NCBI GenBank assembly: GCA_002118135.1
Contig: BDIU01000287.1
Coordinates: forward strand, 186,001-250,000
Length of the DNA stretch: 64,000 nucleotides
Origin: Trebouxia sp. TZW2008
Taxonomy: Eukaryota; Chlorophyta; Trebouxiophyceae; Trebouxiales; Trebouxiaceae
Direction: 5' to 3'
The notes under the pieces were generated by a model. That model ran no database searches, was not told the origin of the DNA, and worked only from the letters and a program-made list of their open reading frames with translations. Positions 47,459 through 59,477 of this stretch are shown piece by piece. Within the stretch, counting starts at the first letter, position 1. Each line of letters opens with the position of its first letter. The position numbers and the translations under genes are program-made.

Positions 47459-49567
47459 TCATGCAATATCAGTTTTTAGCCTGTACTGTCGCCGCCTCGC
47501 CTTGTTGCGTGTGGCTGTTGGTGCCGGCTCATCAATGTCCTTGTCCATGTGAGATGCAACAGCCTGCCACAGCCAATATGCTGCCTTTCAAATGACTTCC
47601 TCTCAGCACATTATTCTTGCATTATTCATTGCATACATCCACCAAATAGGGCACTACAGCATAGCAATGATGCCCGAAGCCGCCAACAATCTCATGCAAA
47701 GAGCATGCACACATGGGCATACAGCTGCCAAGCATGCACAATTGACTGTGGAAACAAGCTTGCATGGTAGACCAGCATGGGCAACTCACAGGAAGCGGCT
47801 GCTTTTGTAGCTGAGGCATATCTGCAGTTTCCAGATCCTCCTCCTCAATGTGCAGAGACACTGGGTCAGTGCTGGCAGTAGAGCCCTTGACAGCAGCTGT
47901 GTTGGGCTTGCTGCTTTGCTGTCTGGCCTTCTTAGTGGGCCTGAACTCAATACCTGAGCCAAAGGCAGGCAGTGGCTCTCTAGGTTCCTCCTGTTGTGCC
48001 TGACGCTGCGCTAGCAAGGCAGCGCTCGAAGCTGCTCTTGCTGCCTGCAGACAATGAGACAATCTTTAACAACAAACATTGCCTGTCTTTCCAAGAGATC
48101 ATTCGTCATTCCGAATCACCCAGTGCTCGACTGTATGAGACTGAGATGCTCAATGGACATCACAAAGCCTCAGCCTTCCAAACCAGAGTAGCGCTGCTGA
48201 GCCGCAAAGTTGCACACTGCTTGGCTGCAGCATCTGCTGCACTTTGCTAGTATTGCATTGACCATTGCAGGGCTGACCTTGACTTGATCAGCTTGGCTGT
48301 CGGTGCCAGAGCCTTTGTCGCCACCGCCCACGACCAAAGGCTCATCTAGGATGTAGCAAGTGTACTTTTCAGGATGTTGAACATGATGGGGCACTCTAGA
48401 GCGACCACGGCCTGCGCCAGGTCTTCTGCCAGAGACAAGAGGGCGTCTATTTGCATTGTGAGGGAGTGCTTTACTGTCATCCCTGCATGCACAGCATAGC
48501 TATGTTACTGCAGGAGCTACTTGAGAGCAAACACGGCTGGCTGCTGGTACATCATCCCTGGCTAGTATGCCGTGTGGTGAAGCATCAAGACGCATGTAAA
48601 TGGATTGACTGAGGTATATGAGGTATATCTGCTCAGCAAAGCTTGTTGTACATGCAGGAACATTGACTACAAAAGAAGACTGCAGGAGGGAGGCTTGCAG
48701 ATTGCATGCCGACTTATGCTCCATTTGCGGATGCAGCAGCTTCATGATCACAAGCAATCGCTGCAGCTTAGGCTGTGATGGTTGACAACGATTAATGTGT
48801 TCACCTGTGATGTTGCTTGATTATTTCGTCAGGCTCAGGCTGTGTGTCAATCTCCATTACAGCAGCTTGATTGTCATTGCTGGATGATGCTGAAAGATGC
48901 GACCTCATGCGCTGTTCAAAGACATTGTCATCAAGAACCTGCATCACGAAGCCGGCAGGAGTTGTGTCCTCTGTATAGTGCATGGCTGCTGCATCCAATG
49001 GCACTGTTTAAAAGCTTCCTGCCATGTCATGTCATGATCAAGCAAAGCGTCGAAGATATAGGGACTGGAAGAGCACACCTCTGTCGAGCGGTTTGGCATT
49101 TTGTCTGCTGGATCTGAAAAGCCACGTAGACTTGTTCCCGCAACAGCATCTGCCTCATCATACTCCTGTTCGTTATCAAGAGCTTGGCAAAAGGCTAAGC
49201 TTGGCTGAATGATGTTGCCCTGGTCATCTGTTTGTAGATTGCCGTCCTGTGCATCAAGTACAGTGTTGACTAGCCGCTCATCTTGCTGCGCAGACTGTGT
49301 GTCCTCCTCAGCGTCACTGCTGTCACCTTCCTGAGCACCAGTTCTGCACAAAATCAAATAAGCAGTTTTGGATGCAATACTGAATCTCTGACAGGAATGG
49401 CAGCAGCAAAAGAAGCAGGCGTACCGAAAAACATGCTGACGCGACAAAGACCACTGAGGCTGCGTGTTTGACTGTCGTTGAGTCCCTGAGGGCTGTGCTA
49501 TGCTGTCCAGAGCGCCAAATATTGCATCGAATCGTGTGCCAAAACTTTCAGGGGCATTCATGGCCAT
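47459..49567 (-). CDS. TSSC4: TSSC4-like U5 snRNP assembly factor
   Basis: In animals TSSC4 chaperones assembly of the U5 snRNP and tri-snRNP. Six exons, complement of 49425..49567, 49079..49343, 48805..48938, 48278..48482, 47790..48044 and 47459..47563, give 368 residues in closed phases. Family marks are the N-terminal ESFGTRFDAIFGALDSIA and, centrally, RVPHHVQHPEKYTCYILDEP, which matches the VPDYV-x-HPE-x-YT-x-Y core. The rest is low complexity: acidic (DSSDAEEDTQ), Gly/Arg-rich (RRPGAGRGRSR) and a basic tail (RNKARRRQYRLK). Such disorder is usual for the family. The start could be either Met of MAMNAP. It is divergent from PsbW across 440 bp. The assignment rests on two short motifs. Confidence 0.75.
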
Positions 49568-50007
49568 ACAACGTGCTACGCTGAGTTGCTAGAGTTCCAG
49601 CACCAGCTGCACGCGGCGGAGTCGTGTCAAAATAAAAACTTGAGATCGTCAGAATTATGTGTCTCACAACACGAACGGCTGTTGCAGTACACTGGAGCTA
49701 GCATAAGTCTGCGCCTTATGCCAGACTGCACTTCGAAGGACGTCTGTTGCTACATTGAGAACGCCGCTCTGCAGCTGCATCGTTGACTTCTGTCCCCGCA
49801 GAATTGACTGCCCTAGGGCTTTTAGCCAAACACGGCCTATTTCGCTATTATCTTATTTACAGCTCGGAAAAGCAATTGTTGCAATCCGACCTTACAGAAT
49901 CTGGCTCACCCTTATCACGGCTTTCGTGTACACATTCAGACGTTCGTAAAGCGCCTCACCTGTCAGCTTACAGTTGTCCAAGCTTGTGCATCTGTCGACG
50001 CTGCAAC
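49568..50007. promoter_or_regulatory. shared upstream region of TSSC4-like and psbW genes
   Basis: The 440 bp lie between divergent starts and are CpG-rich compared with downstream sequence. No individual element is assigned. Confidence 0.4.
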
Positions 50008-50639
50008 ATGCAGGCCTTGTGCTCAACAACCGCCACCAGCGCCAAGTGCTTCCCCGTCACACGTTGCGCAGGTCTGTTGTACTCTGTATTGCGGCACACA
50101 CCGATAATTTGATTTCGCGCAACCCATGCATGGCATCGTAGTCTGATCGTGCTGACGAATTCACGTCTTATTTCGCGCTTTGCAGGCAGGAGCGCGCGAT
50201 CTGCAACTCCAGGTTGGTGGCTTGTGACGTGTAGCAGTGCTGCAACGCTCTGTTGCTTTTGCCAGGTCTCACCGAATGCGTGCTGCAGCTCGTGTCGTCT
50301 GCCAAGCGCAGAGCCCTAAGGCCCGCCGCGTCCCGCTCGCAGCAGCAGCGGCTTCCCTGAGCACTCTGATCGCCACCCACCCTGCTTTGGCACTGGTAAG
50401 TTGGGTTGAGCCTACAAAGCAAGATCAGCTGTTTCATGCTGAGCTTGTAAGTCTAATTGTCCCGAGCTTTGCAGGTTGATGACCGACTAGGAGGAGAGGG
50501 CACTGGCAAGATTCTTGGTGTCTCTGGTGTAGAGGGGTGGGCTGTCATTGGTGTCTTCACTGCCGTTTGGGCCCTTTTTTACGCAGGACAGAAGGACCTG
50601 GGCGGTGACAAGACAGATGACTCTGGCATGAGCTTGTGA
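50008..50639 (+). CDS. psbW: photosystem II subunit PsbW precursor
   Basis: PsbW is a one-helix thylakoid protein that stabilises photosystem II supercomplexes. Exons 50008..50071, 50289..50395 and 50475..50639 give 111 residues. The first ~57 form a bipartite transit sequence: a stromal-targeting part (MQALCSTTATSAKCFPVTRC, basic RVVCQAQSPKARRV) and a hydrophobic signal ending in HPALAL. The mature protein starts near VDDRLGGEGTGKILGVSG, like the family's LVDERxxxEGTG, followed by one membrane helix WAVIGVFTAVWALFYAGQ and the acidic C terminus DDSGMSL. An alternative acceptor at 50271/50272 would shift the frame, so 50289 is preferred. This gene is the best evidence for photosynthesis in the organism. 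Confidence 0.93.
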
Positions 50640-50798
50640 AGATGTTCTGTGTATGAGAACATGCTCACTGTCTAGGTTAGATCTGCTGATAGCAAGCCAC
50701 ATTTGCTCATCCATTCGCAGATGGATGCATTCACAGATGGATGCTGGCGGTCGATGTTTTGTATAACAACGAGAGTATACTGACCGCCATTCGCTTGC

Positions 50799-50803
50799 TG
50801 TAA
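50799..50803 (+). terminator. possible TGTAA polyadenylation signal of psbW
   Basis: TGTAA is the usual chlorophyte polyadenylation word. This one lies 160 bases after the psbW stop. The word is short and can occur by chance. Confidence 0.3.
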
Positions 50804-52011
50804 ATTCAGGCTATGCTGCTTGCCCCTCAACTTATGTGTACTGTGCCAGCAGAATCAGCTGTGCCAGCGGTAGCTCATCTGTGAATGGAAGAATTTTGTG
50901 CAAAATACGTTGTTGCAATATGCTTGTGCAGTAGAGGTCTTTTCATCTTTCAAACTGTAAGCAGCTGCAGTTGAGATGCTGCAATCTATACAAGACGACT
51001 GCGTTTGTTCTACTGAGCAGTTGCATGCATTGCATATTTTTGGGTCTTTGCCAGAGGTTCACAATATTTGCTCAATTCAAAGATTAACATTCATGCTGCC
51101 AATCTATCGGCACATGTCCACAGAGCAATAAAAATTGTACATACACATATTACGACTGAGCAACGCGTCAGCGTTCCATACACATGTGCGCACCTGTGTC
51201 AGTCACTGGGTTGTGCGACTGCACACTGAAACAGACAATCTCAATTGGCAAGATATTTTGCCAGATCAACACCTAAAACTTGATTTGTTCCGGCATGGAT
51301 GCTGATGATTGTTGTAGGCGCTGGCGTTGCTGGCGTCCGCTCTGTCATGCTGATCAGCTCAGGTAGTTTCCTGCTGGGCAATAGTGCTGATCTGTATATG
51401 CGCATGTTGCACACACACCCATTCCGGAACCGTTGGCAACATGCCAACGCACTCATCGTTGCATACCGTCAAACAGTAAACTCTCTCATGCTTAGTAAGA
51501 AATATTCTATGACACGACCATGACATGACCCTGCGAATGCTGAGTAACAGCAAATGGTCAGTGTAAATATACATATTTCATCAATTGAAATTCTTCAAAG
51601 TCAGTGCCTCCAACTCAGACATCCACAAGAAATAGATGGGTCTTGTGACGGCTACATGGTCCATGACATCAACAGACCATAGCAGAAAGCCTTGTTTGGC
51701 AGCTGATGTCTCATCAGTTCTGCCATGATGCAGGGTATTTGTCAAACATGCGTATGTGTTATACATTTTATATGTGATCTGACTGTGTTGTCAACACCCA
51801 TTTGAGTAACCAAAAAAAGGACTACATAGTTGTACCTGCTGCTACTTGACATTGCATGTTCAAAGAGCTGACAGTGACAGCAGTAGAGATGACAGGACAC
51901 CCGCTGAATATGACACAAACTTGGCAAGACCTGGTGACAATGTGCAACAGCATGGCAACCCGCAAGATGCCCAACATGATCGTAAGACAAGCGCAAACAG
52001 TGCTTGTTATG
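50804..52011. other. 1.2 kb without a supported gene
   Basis: It lies between psbW and the next minus-strand gene. Overlapping open frames on both strands at 51822-52059 look protein-like, but none has convincing splice context or family similarity. A donor-like GTAAGA at 51982-51987 follows one plus frame. Extra 3' exons of the next gene could be hidden here. Confidence 0.35.
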
Positions 52012-53132
52012 TCACACTTCATCCTCGCTAGTCAAGAAGTCTGGAAAGTTGGGACGTGAGGATGTTTGTGACGCATGCATGTCAACACGGAACCTGATTG
52101 CAGCAACGTGATCAAACTGACCCCGCAAAGCTGGCATGGCAGCTATTGCATCCTCAACAAAGTGCCTCATGCTGTGCTCCCGCCCAGCTTTCTTCAGGGC
52201 TCGCAAACCAAGCTGCACAACATCAAAGGATTGAGCGCAGTAGCTGGACCCAAGGCGTCTAATGCAAATCAGAGATAGCGTGACTGCCAGGCTAAGCATG
52301 GCATTGTGGCAAGTCAGCAGAAAGTAAGTGTTCAATTTAGTGATGGGAGTCACGGCTCAAGCAGCAACAGGAGCTGTTGCATCTGAGATAGACCAGGTGC
52401 TTTGCTCTCACCTCCACCACATGGATGCTGCTGTCTACATCCTCAACCACACACCCGTCTCGGCATTTCTGCAACCTTGTCTTTCTCAGTGCCTCTATGG
52501 CCATAAGCGGCACCTCACGCTCCCGACCTCTGCAGTAACAGACCATATTGGCAGCAGGTCAGTGTCATCAAGCCATGCAGCATGCGGTGCGGGCATTGCA
52601 AAGTTTTACCTCAATGTGTGGTGGCAGACATTGCAAGACTTATCACCTGTTCTGTAGTATCAAATTTGTCATCAGCAATATCCTTGGTGACAAGGCTTCA
52701 GAATGCATGCTGATACAGGTCAACAAAGCACGCTCTCCATCTTCAAGAATAGATCGCCTCCCAGCTCTACCTAACAACTACAGCATGGTCATATTTGAGC
52801 TGCAGCAATAGTCTAGTTCAACAGTGCACAAACAACAGCCATTGCTGCAATGCACACAAGCACTTTCAACTTGCAAGGTGTGCACCTGGCCTTCTGGAGC
52901 ATCTAGAGTCCAATGCCTGGCTTTCTGCAACAAAGCAAGCACATACCATGAAATCAGCAATGGCCTGAACAGACTGGACAGCACAAACTCCTGCTGTTGC
53001 TGACTACTACCTGCAGTAGCTTCTCATACTGATGCCTAGTCTCCTCACTGTCAAAAGAAGCATGCACGCTCGATCTGAAGCATTGTCTACGCCAGCTGAC
53101 TCGAGCAGAGTGCACATGAAGTTGGCGACGCG
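52012..53132 (-). CDS. uncharacterised helical protein, 5' end unresolved
   Basis: Exons, complement of 53049..53132, 52947..53003, 52886..52924, 52647..52777, 52412..52529 and 52012..52212, join in closed phases to about 209 codons. Text includes RVANFMCTLLESAGVDNAS, VQSVQAIADFMKARHWTLD, LTCISMHSEALSPRILLMTN, EREVPLMAIEALRKTRLQ and LGLRALKKAGREHSMRHFVE, ending PNFPDFLTSEDEV. The Leu/Ala-rich pattern suggests an all-helical fold, perhaps of armadillo or HEAT type. I do not recognise it. The intron between 53049 and 53003 is only 45 nt. Upstream exons up to about 53450 and exons beyond a possible donor at 52017 cannot be excluded. Confidence 0.55.
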
Positions 53133-53683
53133 CTGTGCAGGGACAAGCAGCACACAGAGGCCTGTGGTTTGTATGTTTAAGCACAGGCGCAGCGCCGGAG
53201 TTCGAGTTGGGCCCGACAACAGAGATCATGCGCATCACAAGCGCTACTCAGGTGCATGAAATGTGCGGTGGCGCATACGAGTGCAGACACATGCAGCTTA
53301 GGGGCAAATTTGTAGGTGCATGCTACACCAGCAATTAGCTGATCACTCAAGCGCTGCAGACGCAGCTGCGCATGGCTTCAGTATGACAGCCATGCTGTTT
53401 TGTTGGCCGTGAAAGATCGATCTTGCCCGGGTGTGATGACCGAGTTTGAACCAAATTCACTGTAGTCAAGAGCCCTGAAGCATTGTGCCGAAGCGCCCCT
53501 CTTGTGAACCCCAGGCAAGCTTTTTACTACGAGCAGGACTACAAGGCTCACTCAGCGGTGGTATCGGCAGTACCACCGCCTTTGGTATGTCATGCCAGGC
53601 GTTTCTCTGCCCCGCGCGATCAACAAGACTGCTGCCTCAGTGAGGTCTGTTTTATTCGTTCAAGGCGACTAGTGCATGCTGAT

Positions 53684-55219
53684 ATGTATATGCCGTCTGC
53701 GGAGGCTCCTTTTCAGTTCAATTTCGGTGCCCCGAGTGAACGAGTCACTGAGCCTGCTTCAGCGACTGATGCTGACGAACAGCCCCGCCAGCCCTTGAGT
53801 GCAATCGAGCTTCGACCGCCTTCACAGGTTCGCAAAGATCTGGCATTTTGCGGTCGAGATAGTGCTGGACGTGTTGTGAACATCGCGATCTTGCGCAGCT
53901 GTCGCCATTGCTGGATCTGGACAAGGTCACGCTGACCGAGGCGCTGTATCTGCTGAAGGTACTTGATCAGTATCTTGTATCTTGAGCGATCCTTGCTCGA
54001 CTCGAATCAATAGCAAAGATGAACACAGACAAGACAAACCCGACGCTGATGCTGATTTCAGGGGCGAGTTAGCAGTAGTGCAGCAGCACATCTTGTGAAA
54101 GATGAAAATCTGCAAAACAGCGACCTGGAGCCTGGCAAATATGAGGGTAAACATTTATGAATGCAGCAGCCAAGATGTTTTGCGTTTTCAGTAGTGAGGT
54201 CAGACTATCAGATATGATCAGGCATGCTTCAGGAGGCTTCAAACTGTGGGAATGTGCGGTTGACCTAGCCCAACACCTGTGCAAAGAGTACAGCCTGGAT
54301 AAGCTCATCACCAGCAAAACTGATCCAAATTTTGATCTTGTTGGCAAAAAGGTTCTTGAGCTGGGATGTGGGCAGGGTCTACCTGGCATAGTTCCCTTGC
54401 TAGCAGGAGCTGATGTCCATTTTCAGGCAAGCCTCTGCAGGTACTCTGTTTGCCTGAACCCAGCATGCAATTTTCGCTTGGCCACAGGCTTGTAGTCAGT
54501 CAGCAACTCAACGCTCCTGTGACAAGCTGTGCAGGTAGCCTTCCAGCACCATTTTCAAGTCACAAGCATATAGACCTGCTCTGTCAGCTGCTACATTTTC
54601 AGGATACGATGAATCTGGCTGCAGGACTTCAACCAGGAGGTGTTGACCACCCTGACAAGTCAGAACGTCACAGCTAATCGGCAGCGACTGCCAAAGAGCC
54701 GCAGGCCTGTCAGTGCACGCTACTTTGGTGGTGACTGGGGCAGTCTCAGCGACTTCATGGCCAAAGAAAATCTGGGAGGCTCATATGACATGATTCTATC
54801 AGCTGAAACCATATACAATGTGGACACCCAGCAGCAGCTGTTTGACTGCATTAAGCAGGTGACTGTCTCTGCAACACCTGTATGCGCATCACTGCTTCCT
54901 ACTTTGAAGAGTCGTCATTGCCCCAGCATATCGTTCCCTTTTGTAAGCATGCCAATGCACTAGCCATTTCTGAGATCTGTTCAGCTGTTTGATTACAATG
55001 CCTGTGCAGGCCATCAAGCCACCAACAGGTGTTGCTTACATTGCTGCCAAGACTTACTACTTTGGTGTTGGCGGTGGCACTACATCTTTCAAGAAGCTGC
55101 TCAAGCGGGATGGTATGCTTGAGGTGCACACAGTGGCAACTATTGATCAAGGAGATGGTAACAAACGAGAAATCCTAAAGCTGAAATTTGCAGACCACAT
55201 AATACCATACTTTTTGTAG
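53684..55219 (+). CDS. METTL18: METTL18-type protein histidine methyltransferase
   Basis: METTL18 (yeast HPM1) methylates a histidine on ribosomal protein uL3 using S-adenosylmethionine. Exons 53684..53827, 53899..53958, 54062..54146, 54233..54426, 54625..54858 and 55010..55219 give 308 residues. The N terminus has the family's FQFNFGAPS motif. The linker NSDLEPGKYEGGFKLWECAVDL spans two exons and precedes motif I KVLELGCGQGLPGIVPLLAG. Then follow DFNQEVLTTLTSQNVTANR, ARYFGGDWGSL, YDMILSAETIYNVDTQQQLF and AAKTYYFGVGGGTTSFKKLL. The order and spacing match plant METTL18-like proteins. The donor after 54426 is GC. The second exon's acceptor (53899) is chosen by phase, and an acceptor 36 bases earlier is possible. 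Confidence 0.92.
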
Positions 55220-55801
55220 TCCACTCCCAATACACTGTAGAATTGCTCACACTGCGTGCCAACATTTGGCAAACTGCACAGCAGGAAGCGGCATGTAGTC
55301 ATTTTCAGATGTGTCTGTTAACACACGTTGTCAGTGTGTTCATTCTATCAGCCTGAATGAACTTGAGTCTTGTTGTCAGCATTGTTTTAAACAAGGCAAT
55401 CAGCTGTCTTGCTAGATGGCATGCATGTGAAAGCTGTGTCCTTGGATCTGAACTTGTTATAATAATATTGACCTGTAGTGATGAGTTGCCACGACCTATT
55501 TGTGATGCAAATTCTGGCCTATAGTTTGAAAGATGCATTTGTTGCCCTTAACGGTCAGGCAAGCATACTGGCGTAGCCCTTGATGACAGACCACGGCAAG
55601 CATCCTGTTCTTTGTTTGTTGGACCAAGCCAGTGCTGCAGGCATGTGCCTACAGCCACAGTGGTTGTGGCAAGGAGAATCGTCCACATCTCTGGCATTCT
55701 AACATGACATGATGAAGCCGCAAGGGCCATTTCATTTCGCACAGCTGCTTTTTGGCATTGAACAAAAGAATGAGTGACGCACGATTCAAGACTGTAGGAG
55801 C
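55220..55801. other. convergent 3' flanks of METTL18 and HIBADH
   Basis: A 64-codon minus ORF (55548-55742) with one hydrophobic stretch lies downstream of the HIBADH stop, probably in its 3' untranslated region. No gene is claimed. Confidence 0.4.
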
Positions 55802-58800
55802 CTACTTTTGGCTGTACACATGCTTGTAGATTGCGCCAAAGTCAAGGTCAGCACCACCAGCATCAGCTACCTGAAGCACACATGCTCACATCAGGACACA
55901 GTGCACACACCTGCAGAGCGCTTTTGCCTGGATCGCGAAGTGCAACACAAAGGGCACAAGCCACAAGGACATAATCAGTGTGACATATAGCATGGACAAT
56001 TCAGCAGCTATTCAGGCAGCAGCTTTAAAGCAACTTTCCAGGCAACAGTGCCTAAAGTCGATTGCTCCTGGAAGCGCCCAGCTGGTTATAGAACCTAAAA
56101 CGCATGTTGATGGTGATGACGATGAGTGGTCAAAATTTGCGCTAAACACCTGCTGATATAGCTTGGCAGCCTCTTTGCTCATGGGGACCTTTGCATTGCA
56201 ATGCTGGGCTGCAGCAGCTGCCAGCCCCAAGTCCTTTGACATGAGCTTGCATGCAAAGCCGCCCTTATAGTCTTTGGAAGCTGGGACACCTTCCATCACA
56301 CCCTGGAGTCCACATGATCAATGCCTCATGCTTGGCACACATCCATGCAACACATGTTTTGCACCAATGTGACCTAACAACCTGACTGCAACAGTATGGA
56401 CATGACTGCAATCAGGCTTCATGTTACTTGCAGCACTCTTTGCAAGATGTTGCTACCAGACATGACCATCTGCAACACTCATAGACAGGGACCATTTACA
56501 TGAACTGCAGCAATGAGCGTTTGGTGATGAAAGCAGCAATGAGGCATCTGCACAACTGCTCCCTGTTGTGCATAAGATTGGACCTTACTGGGCAGGGATT
56601 GTAAGAATCCGAGCTCCAGCATCGTGCACTGGAGGTGTTGAAAATTGACGAAAGTAGCTTGGGGTCCAGGCCTAATTGATTGCCCAGTGCCAATGCCTCG
56701 GCCACTGCTGCCATGCTTACACCCAGCACTAGGTTGTTGCACACCTAAACACAAGAACTCAACGCTGTTGGCAGTGCGTTGGCAACCAACAGAAAAATCT
56801 TGACAGCTTTGACATTGAGTGCTATGCCATGCTCACACCCACCAGTAGGTTGTTGCACACCTGAAGACAGGCATACTGTGACAGTGCGATGGCAACACAA
56901 AAAGAGATATTGGCATTGTGATGTTGCTGTCAAGTGCTATGCCATGCTCACACCTAGCACTAGGTTATTGCACACCTGAAAAATGGGTTGCGCACTGTTT
57001 GCAGTACAATGACAACCACAAGAGACATCTTGGCATTGTGAGCTTGCTATCGAAAGCGATGCAAGCGTTTCAGCTGAACTGTGATCTGGCATGTGAATGG
57101 CAGATCTGCAACCTCACCACAGCACTATCAGCAAGGGCACAAGCAAGCAGCAATGCACAGAAGTTTGTATGCAATCAACTGTGTCACCAAGCCAGCACAG
57201 CAGGCAAGCAAGGGTGCAGGCACAAACCTTGGCAGCTTGGCCATTCCCTGGCTGGCCGCAGTTGACAACATTCTTGCCCATGAGCCTGAGGTAGGGCTCT
57301 GCTGCTTCCACTGCAGCTTTCTCTCCTCCACACTGCAGCAAAGAAAGGAAAAGGCTACCCTGTCAAGCACAATAGTAATAATGATCATCATCAAAACATC
57401 AATCAGAAATGATGGGAGCCCCTGTGACTGAAGCAGTCTGGGATCACACTGCATGATAGGCTTTTTTGCTTCTCATGTGATGTGCACACAAGTGCAAGGA
57501 ATCCCATGCCCGTGCTGAGCATATACAGTGCATTCATGACACGATTTACTCAACAGCATGCTTAGCTTTGCATCTGCTGAATACATGCGCTTGTCCTGCT
57601 TGGACTTTCCTGACAGCACTGTCTGTGTATGACCACTGCATTTTCAAGCTGCTTACCGCCTTTCCAGCTCAGAGCATCTCTCCTTGACTAGCAAATGCAT
57701 TGTGCAGTGCTATATGAACAAAGCAGGCATACGACTTTCCCACCCAAGACAGCAACTAAAGCTATGCCTATGTTGTTCAGAGTCTGGAAGAACACGCAGG
57801 CCGTGCAGCATTCTGTCTTGCAAGACCTGAGTCTTCCTCAAGACCCTGACAAAAAGCATGCCCAGTTGTCACTCTGTTCTGTACAGGCAACAGTCTCTGG
57901 TGTGAGTGCTGCAGGCAAGAGATATCACACTAGTACTGACCATGACAGTGAGGGTGGCTTTGGAAGCAACAGTGATGCCATTAAAAACCATTTTGTGCTC
58001 GCACAAATTCTTTGACAATACTGACCATGACTTGTTCAAGGCCACCCTCGCATTTGTGGTGGCCTTAGAAGCAATGGTGGTGCGTCAAACAAGCCAGCCT
58101 GGCACACGTAAATCTTGTGCTGGAGTTTGTGACTTGGCATCATTATTAGCAGCAGCAGCATCACTGACCATGAAAGTGAGGGTGGCTTTGGAAGCACCAG
58201 TGATGCCTCCAGAGACTGGTGCATCAATAAGGCTAGGGTGAGCAGCACTGCAGCCAGAGCAGGGTTTGGCATCATGGTGCAGTGAGGCTGTGGCCACAGC
58301 TGCGTCCACCTCCCTGGCAGTGGGAGGGTCAATGGTGGATGAGTCAATCAACAAAGCAGCCCTGACACCGCCTGCAGGCCGCACAATTCAAACCTTTCTC
58401 TTGTTTCTAGTCTGCTGTTGACGCTGTAGATGGGTCACAGGTTGCATACAACTGGTTTCACTACTTATCAAGTAGTGGTATGCAGATTCCTCCCCTTTAG
58501 GACAGAGTAAACAGATGTTGAATTTGGGAACTTTGGGCACAGTACACTACACTTCAGGCAGACCATACAGTGGCGTTGATTGCTGACTTGGCTACTCTCA
58601 TGTCCTACTGGTTTTGAGTGTCAGCTGATGCTGATGCATGATGTAAACATGGAAGACAGGCATTTGCCACAGATGAGCTGATTGCACAGTACATATTTGA
58701 GGGCTGTGCCTGCCAACACAGAATGAGGTCTTTACCAGGCAATTCAGAATGAGGCTGTGCAAACAAGAAAGCTGCCATATAGTTGACCATCACCTTCTGC

Positions 58801-59477
58801 TTTCAAGATGCCGTCCTGACCTAGGTACACCTCTCTGACATGCTGCGCTGATGGCAGCATGGTCACAATGACATCAATTCCTGAGTCAACAGGGAGTCTC
58901 TCAATAGCTGCTGACGATGAGGAGTTTACATAGCTGCTGGCAATAGGGAGCTTCAATAGCTGCTGAGCTCTCTGCTGCAAACTCACATGGCTCAAGTACC
59001 TTCTGTAGCAGCCATGGCTGCTGGACTGGAAGCTGCCTCAGCGCCATCTTTACACATCTGCTCCAAAGCTGAGATGCTGCTGTCATGTACCACGAGCTGA
59101 TGGCCCCCTTGCCTTAGATTGGCTGCCATGCGTGAACCCATGTTACCAAGGCCAATGAAGCCCACCTGGATATGTCACACAACTTGGGGTAAAGTCGATT
59201 TTCTTTGTACGCAGATCGCTTGACAGATTTGGGAAGCCAGTCTGCGCTGAAATATGTAGTTACAGCAAACTGCATGGGCAAGGCCACACTTGCAGGGCTT
59301 GATGCAGATCACAAGCACTGCGTGCGCTTGGCAGTGCTGCATTTGGCATACCTTCCTGGCAAGACGTTGACTGGAGGAGCTGCTGTAGTCTGCGTGATGA
59401 ACAGCTTGTGCATAAGCTGCGCTCAGAGCATGCTGCCGTATCTTGCCCAGCAGAGCTGGCACAAAATAGCGAAGCAT
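55802..59477 (-). CDS. HIBADH: 3-hydroxyisobutyrate dehydrogenase, mitochondrial
   Basis: HIBADH oxidises 3-hydroxyisobutyrate to methylmalonate semialdehyde with NAD+ in mitochondrial valine breakdown. Eight exons, complement of 59352..59477, 59000..59165, 58794..58880, 58169..58371, 57228..57332, 56589..56744, 56150..56302 and 55802..55870, give 354 residues. A presequence ([20 protein letters not shown]) is followed by the Rossmann motif [14 protein letters not shown], then [41 protein letters not shown], the catalytic lysine motif [30 protein letters not shown] and [17 protein letters not shown]. All phases close. Three exon edges have echo copies in adjacent introns. An 18-residue insert ([16 protein letters not shown] region) before the APVSGG motif is longer than in bacteria but is also seen in plant sequences. 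Confidence 0.95.
56808..56980 (-). repeat. two echoes of a HIBADH exon start
   Basis: Copies near 56822-56864 and 56939-56981 repeat the acceptor and first ~12 codons ([12 protein letters not shown]) of the exon that starts at 56744. They lie upstream in transcription at about 117-118 bp spacing and carry CTTCAG or TTTCAG acceptors. Confidence 0.85.
57935..58065 (-). repeat. two echoes of a HIBADH exon 3' end
   Basis: The last ~40 bases of exon 58169..58371 ([13 protein letters not shown]) and its ATG|GTCAGT donor are repeated near 57940-57980 and, less well, near 58021-58062, downstream in transcription. Confidence 0.8.

Noticed and set aside
51822..52059. Mutually overlapping plus and minus frames that look protein-like
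   Set aside because: All three readings cannot be coding, none shows a known motif, and splice context is weak.
55548..55742. 64-codon minus ORF with a hydrophobic stretch
   Set aside because: It lies just after the HIBADH stop and is most simply 3' untranslated sequence.
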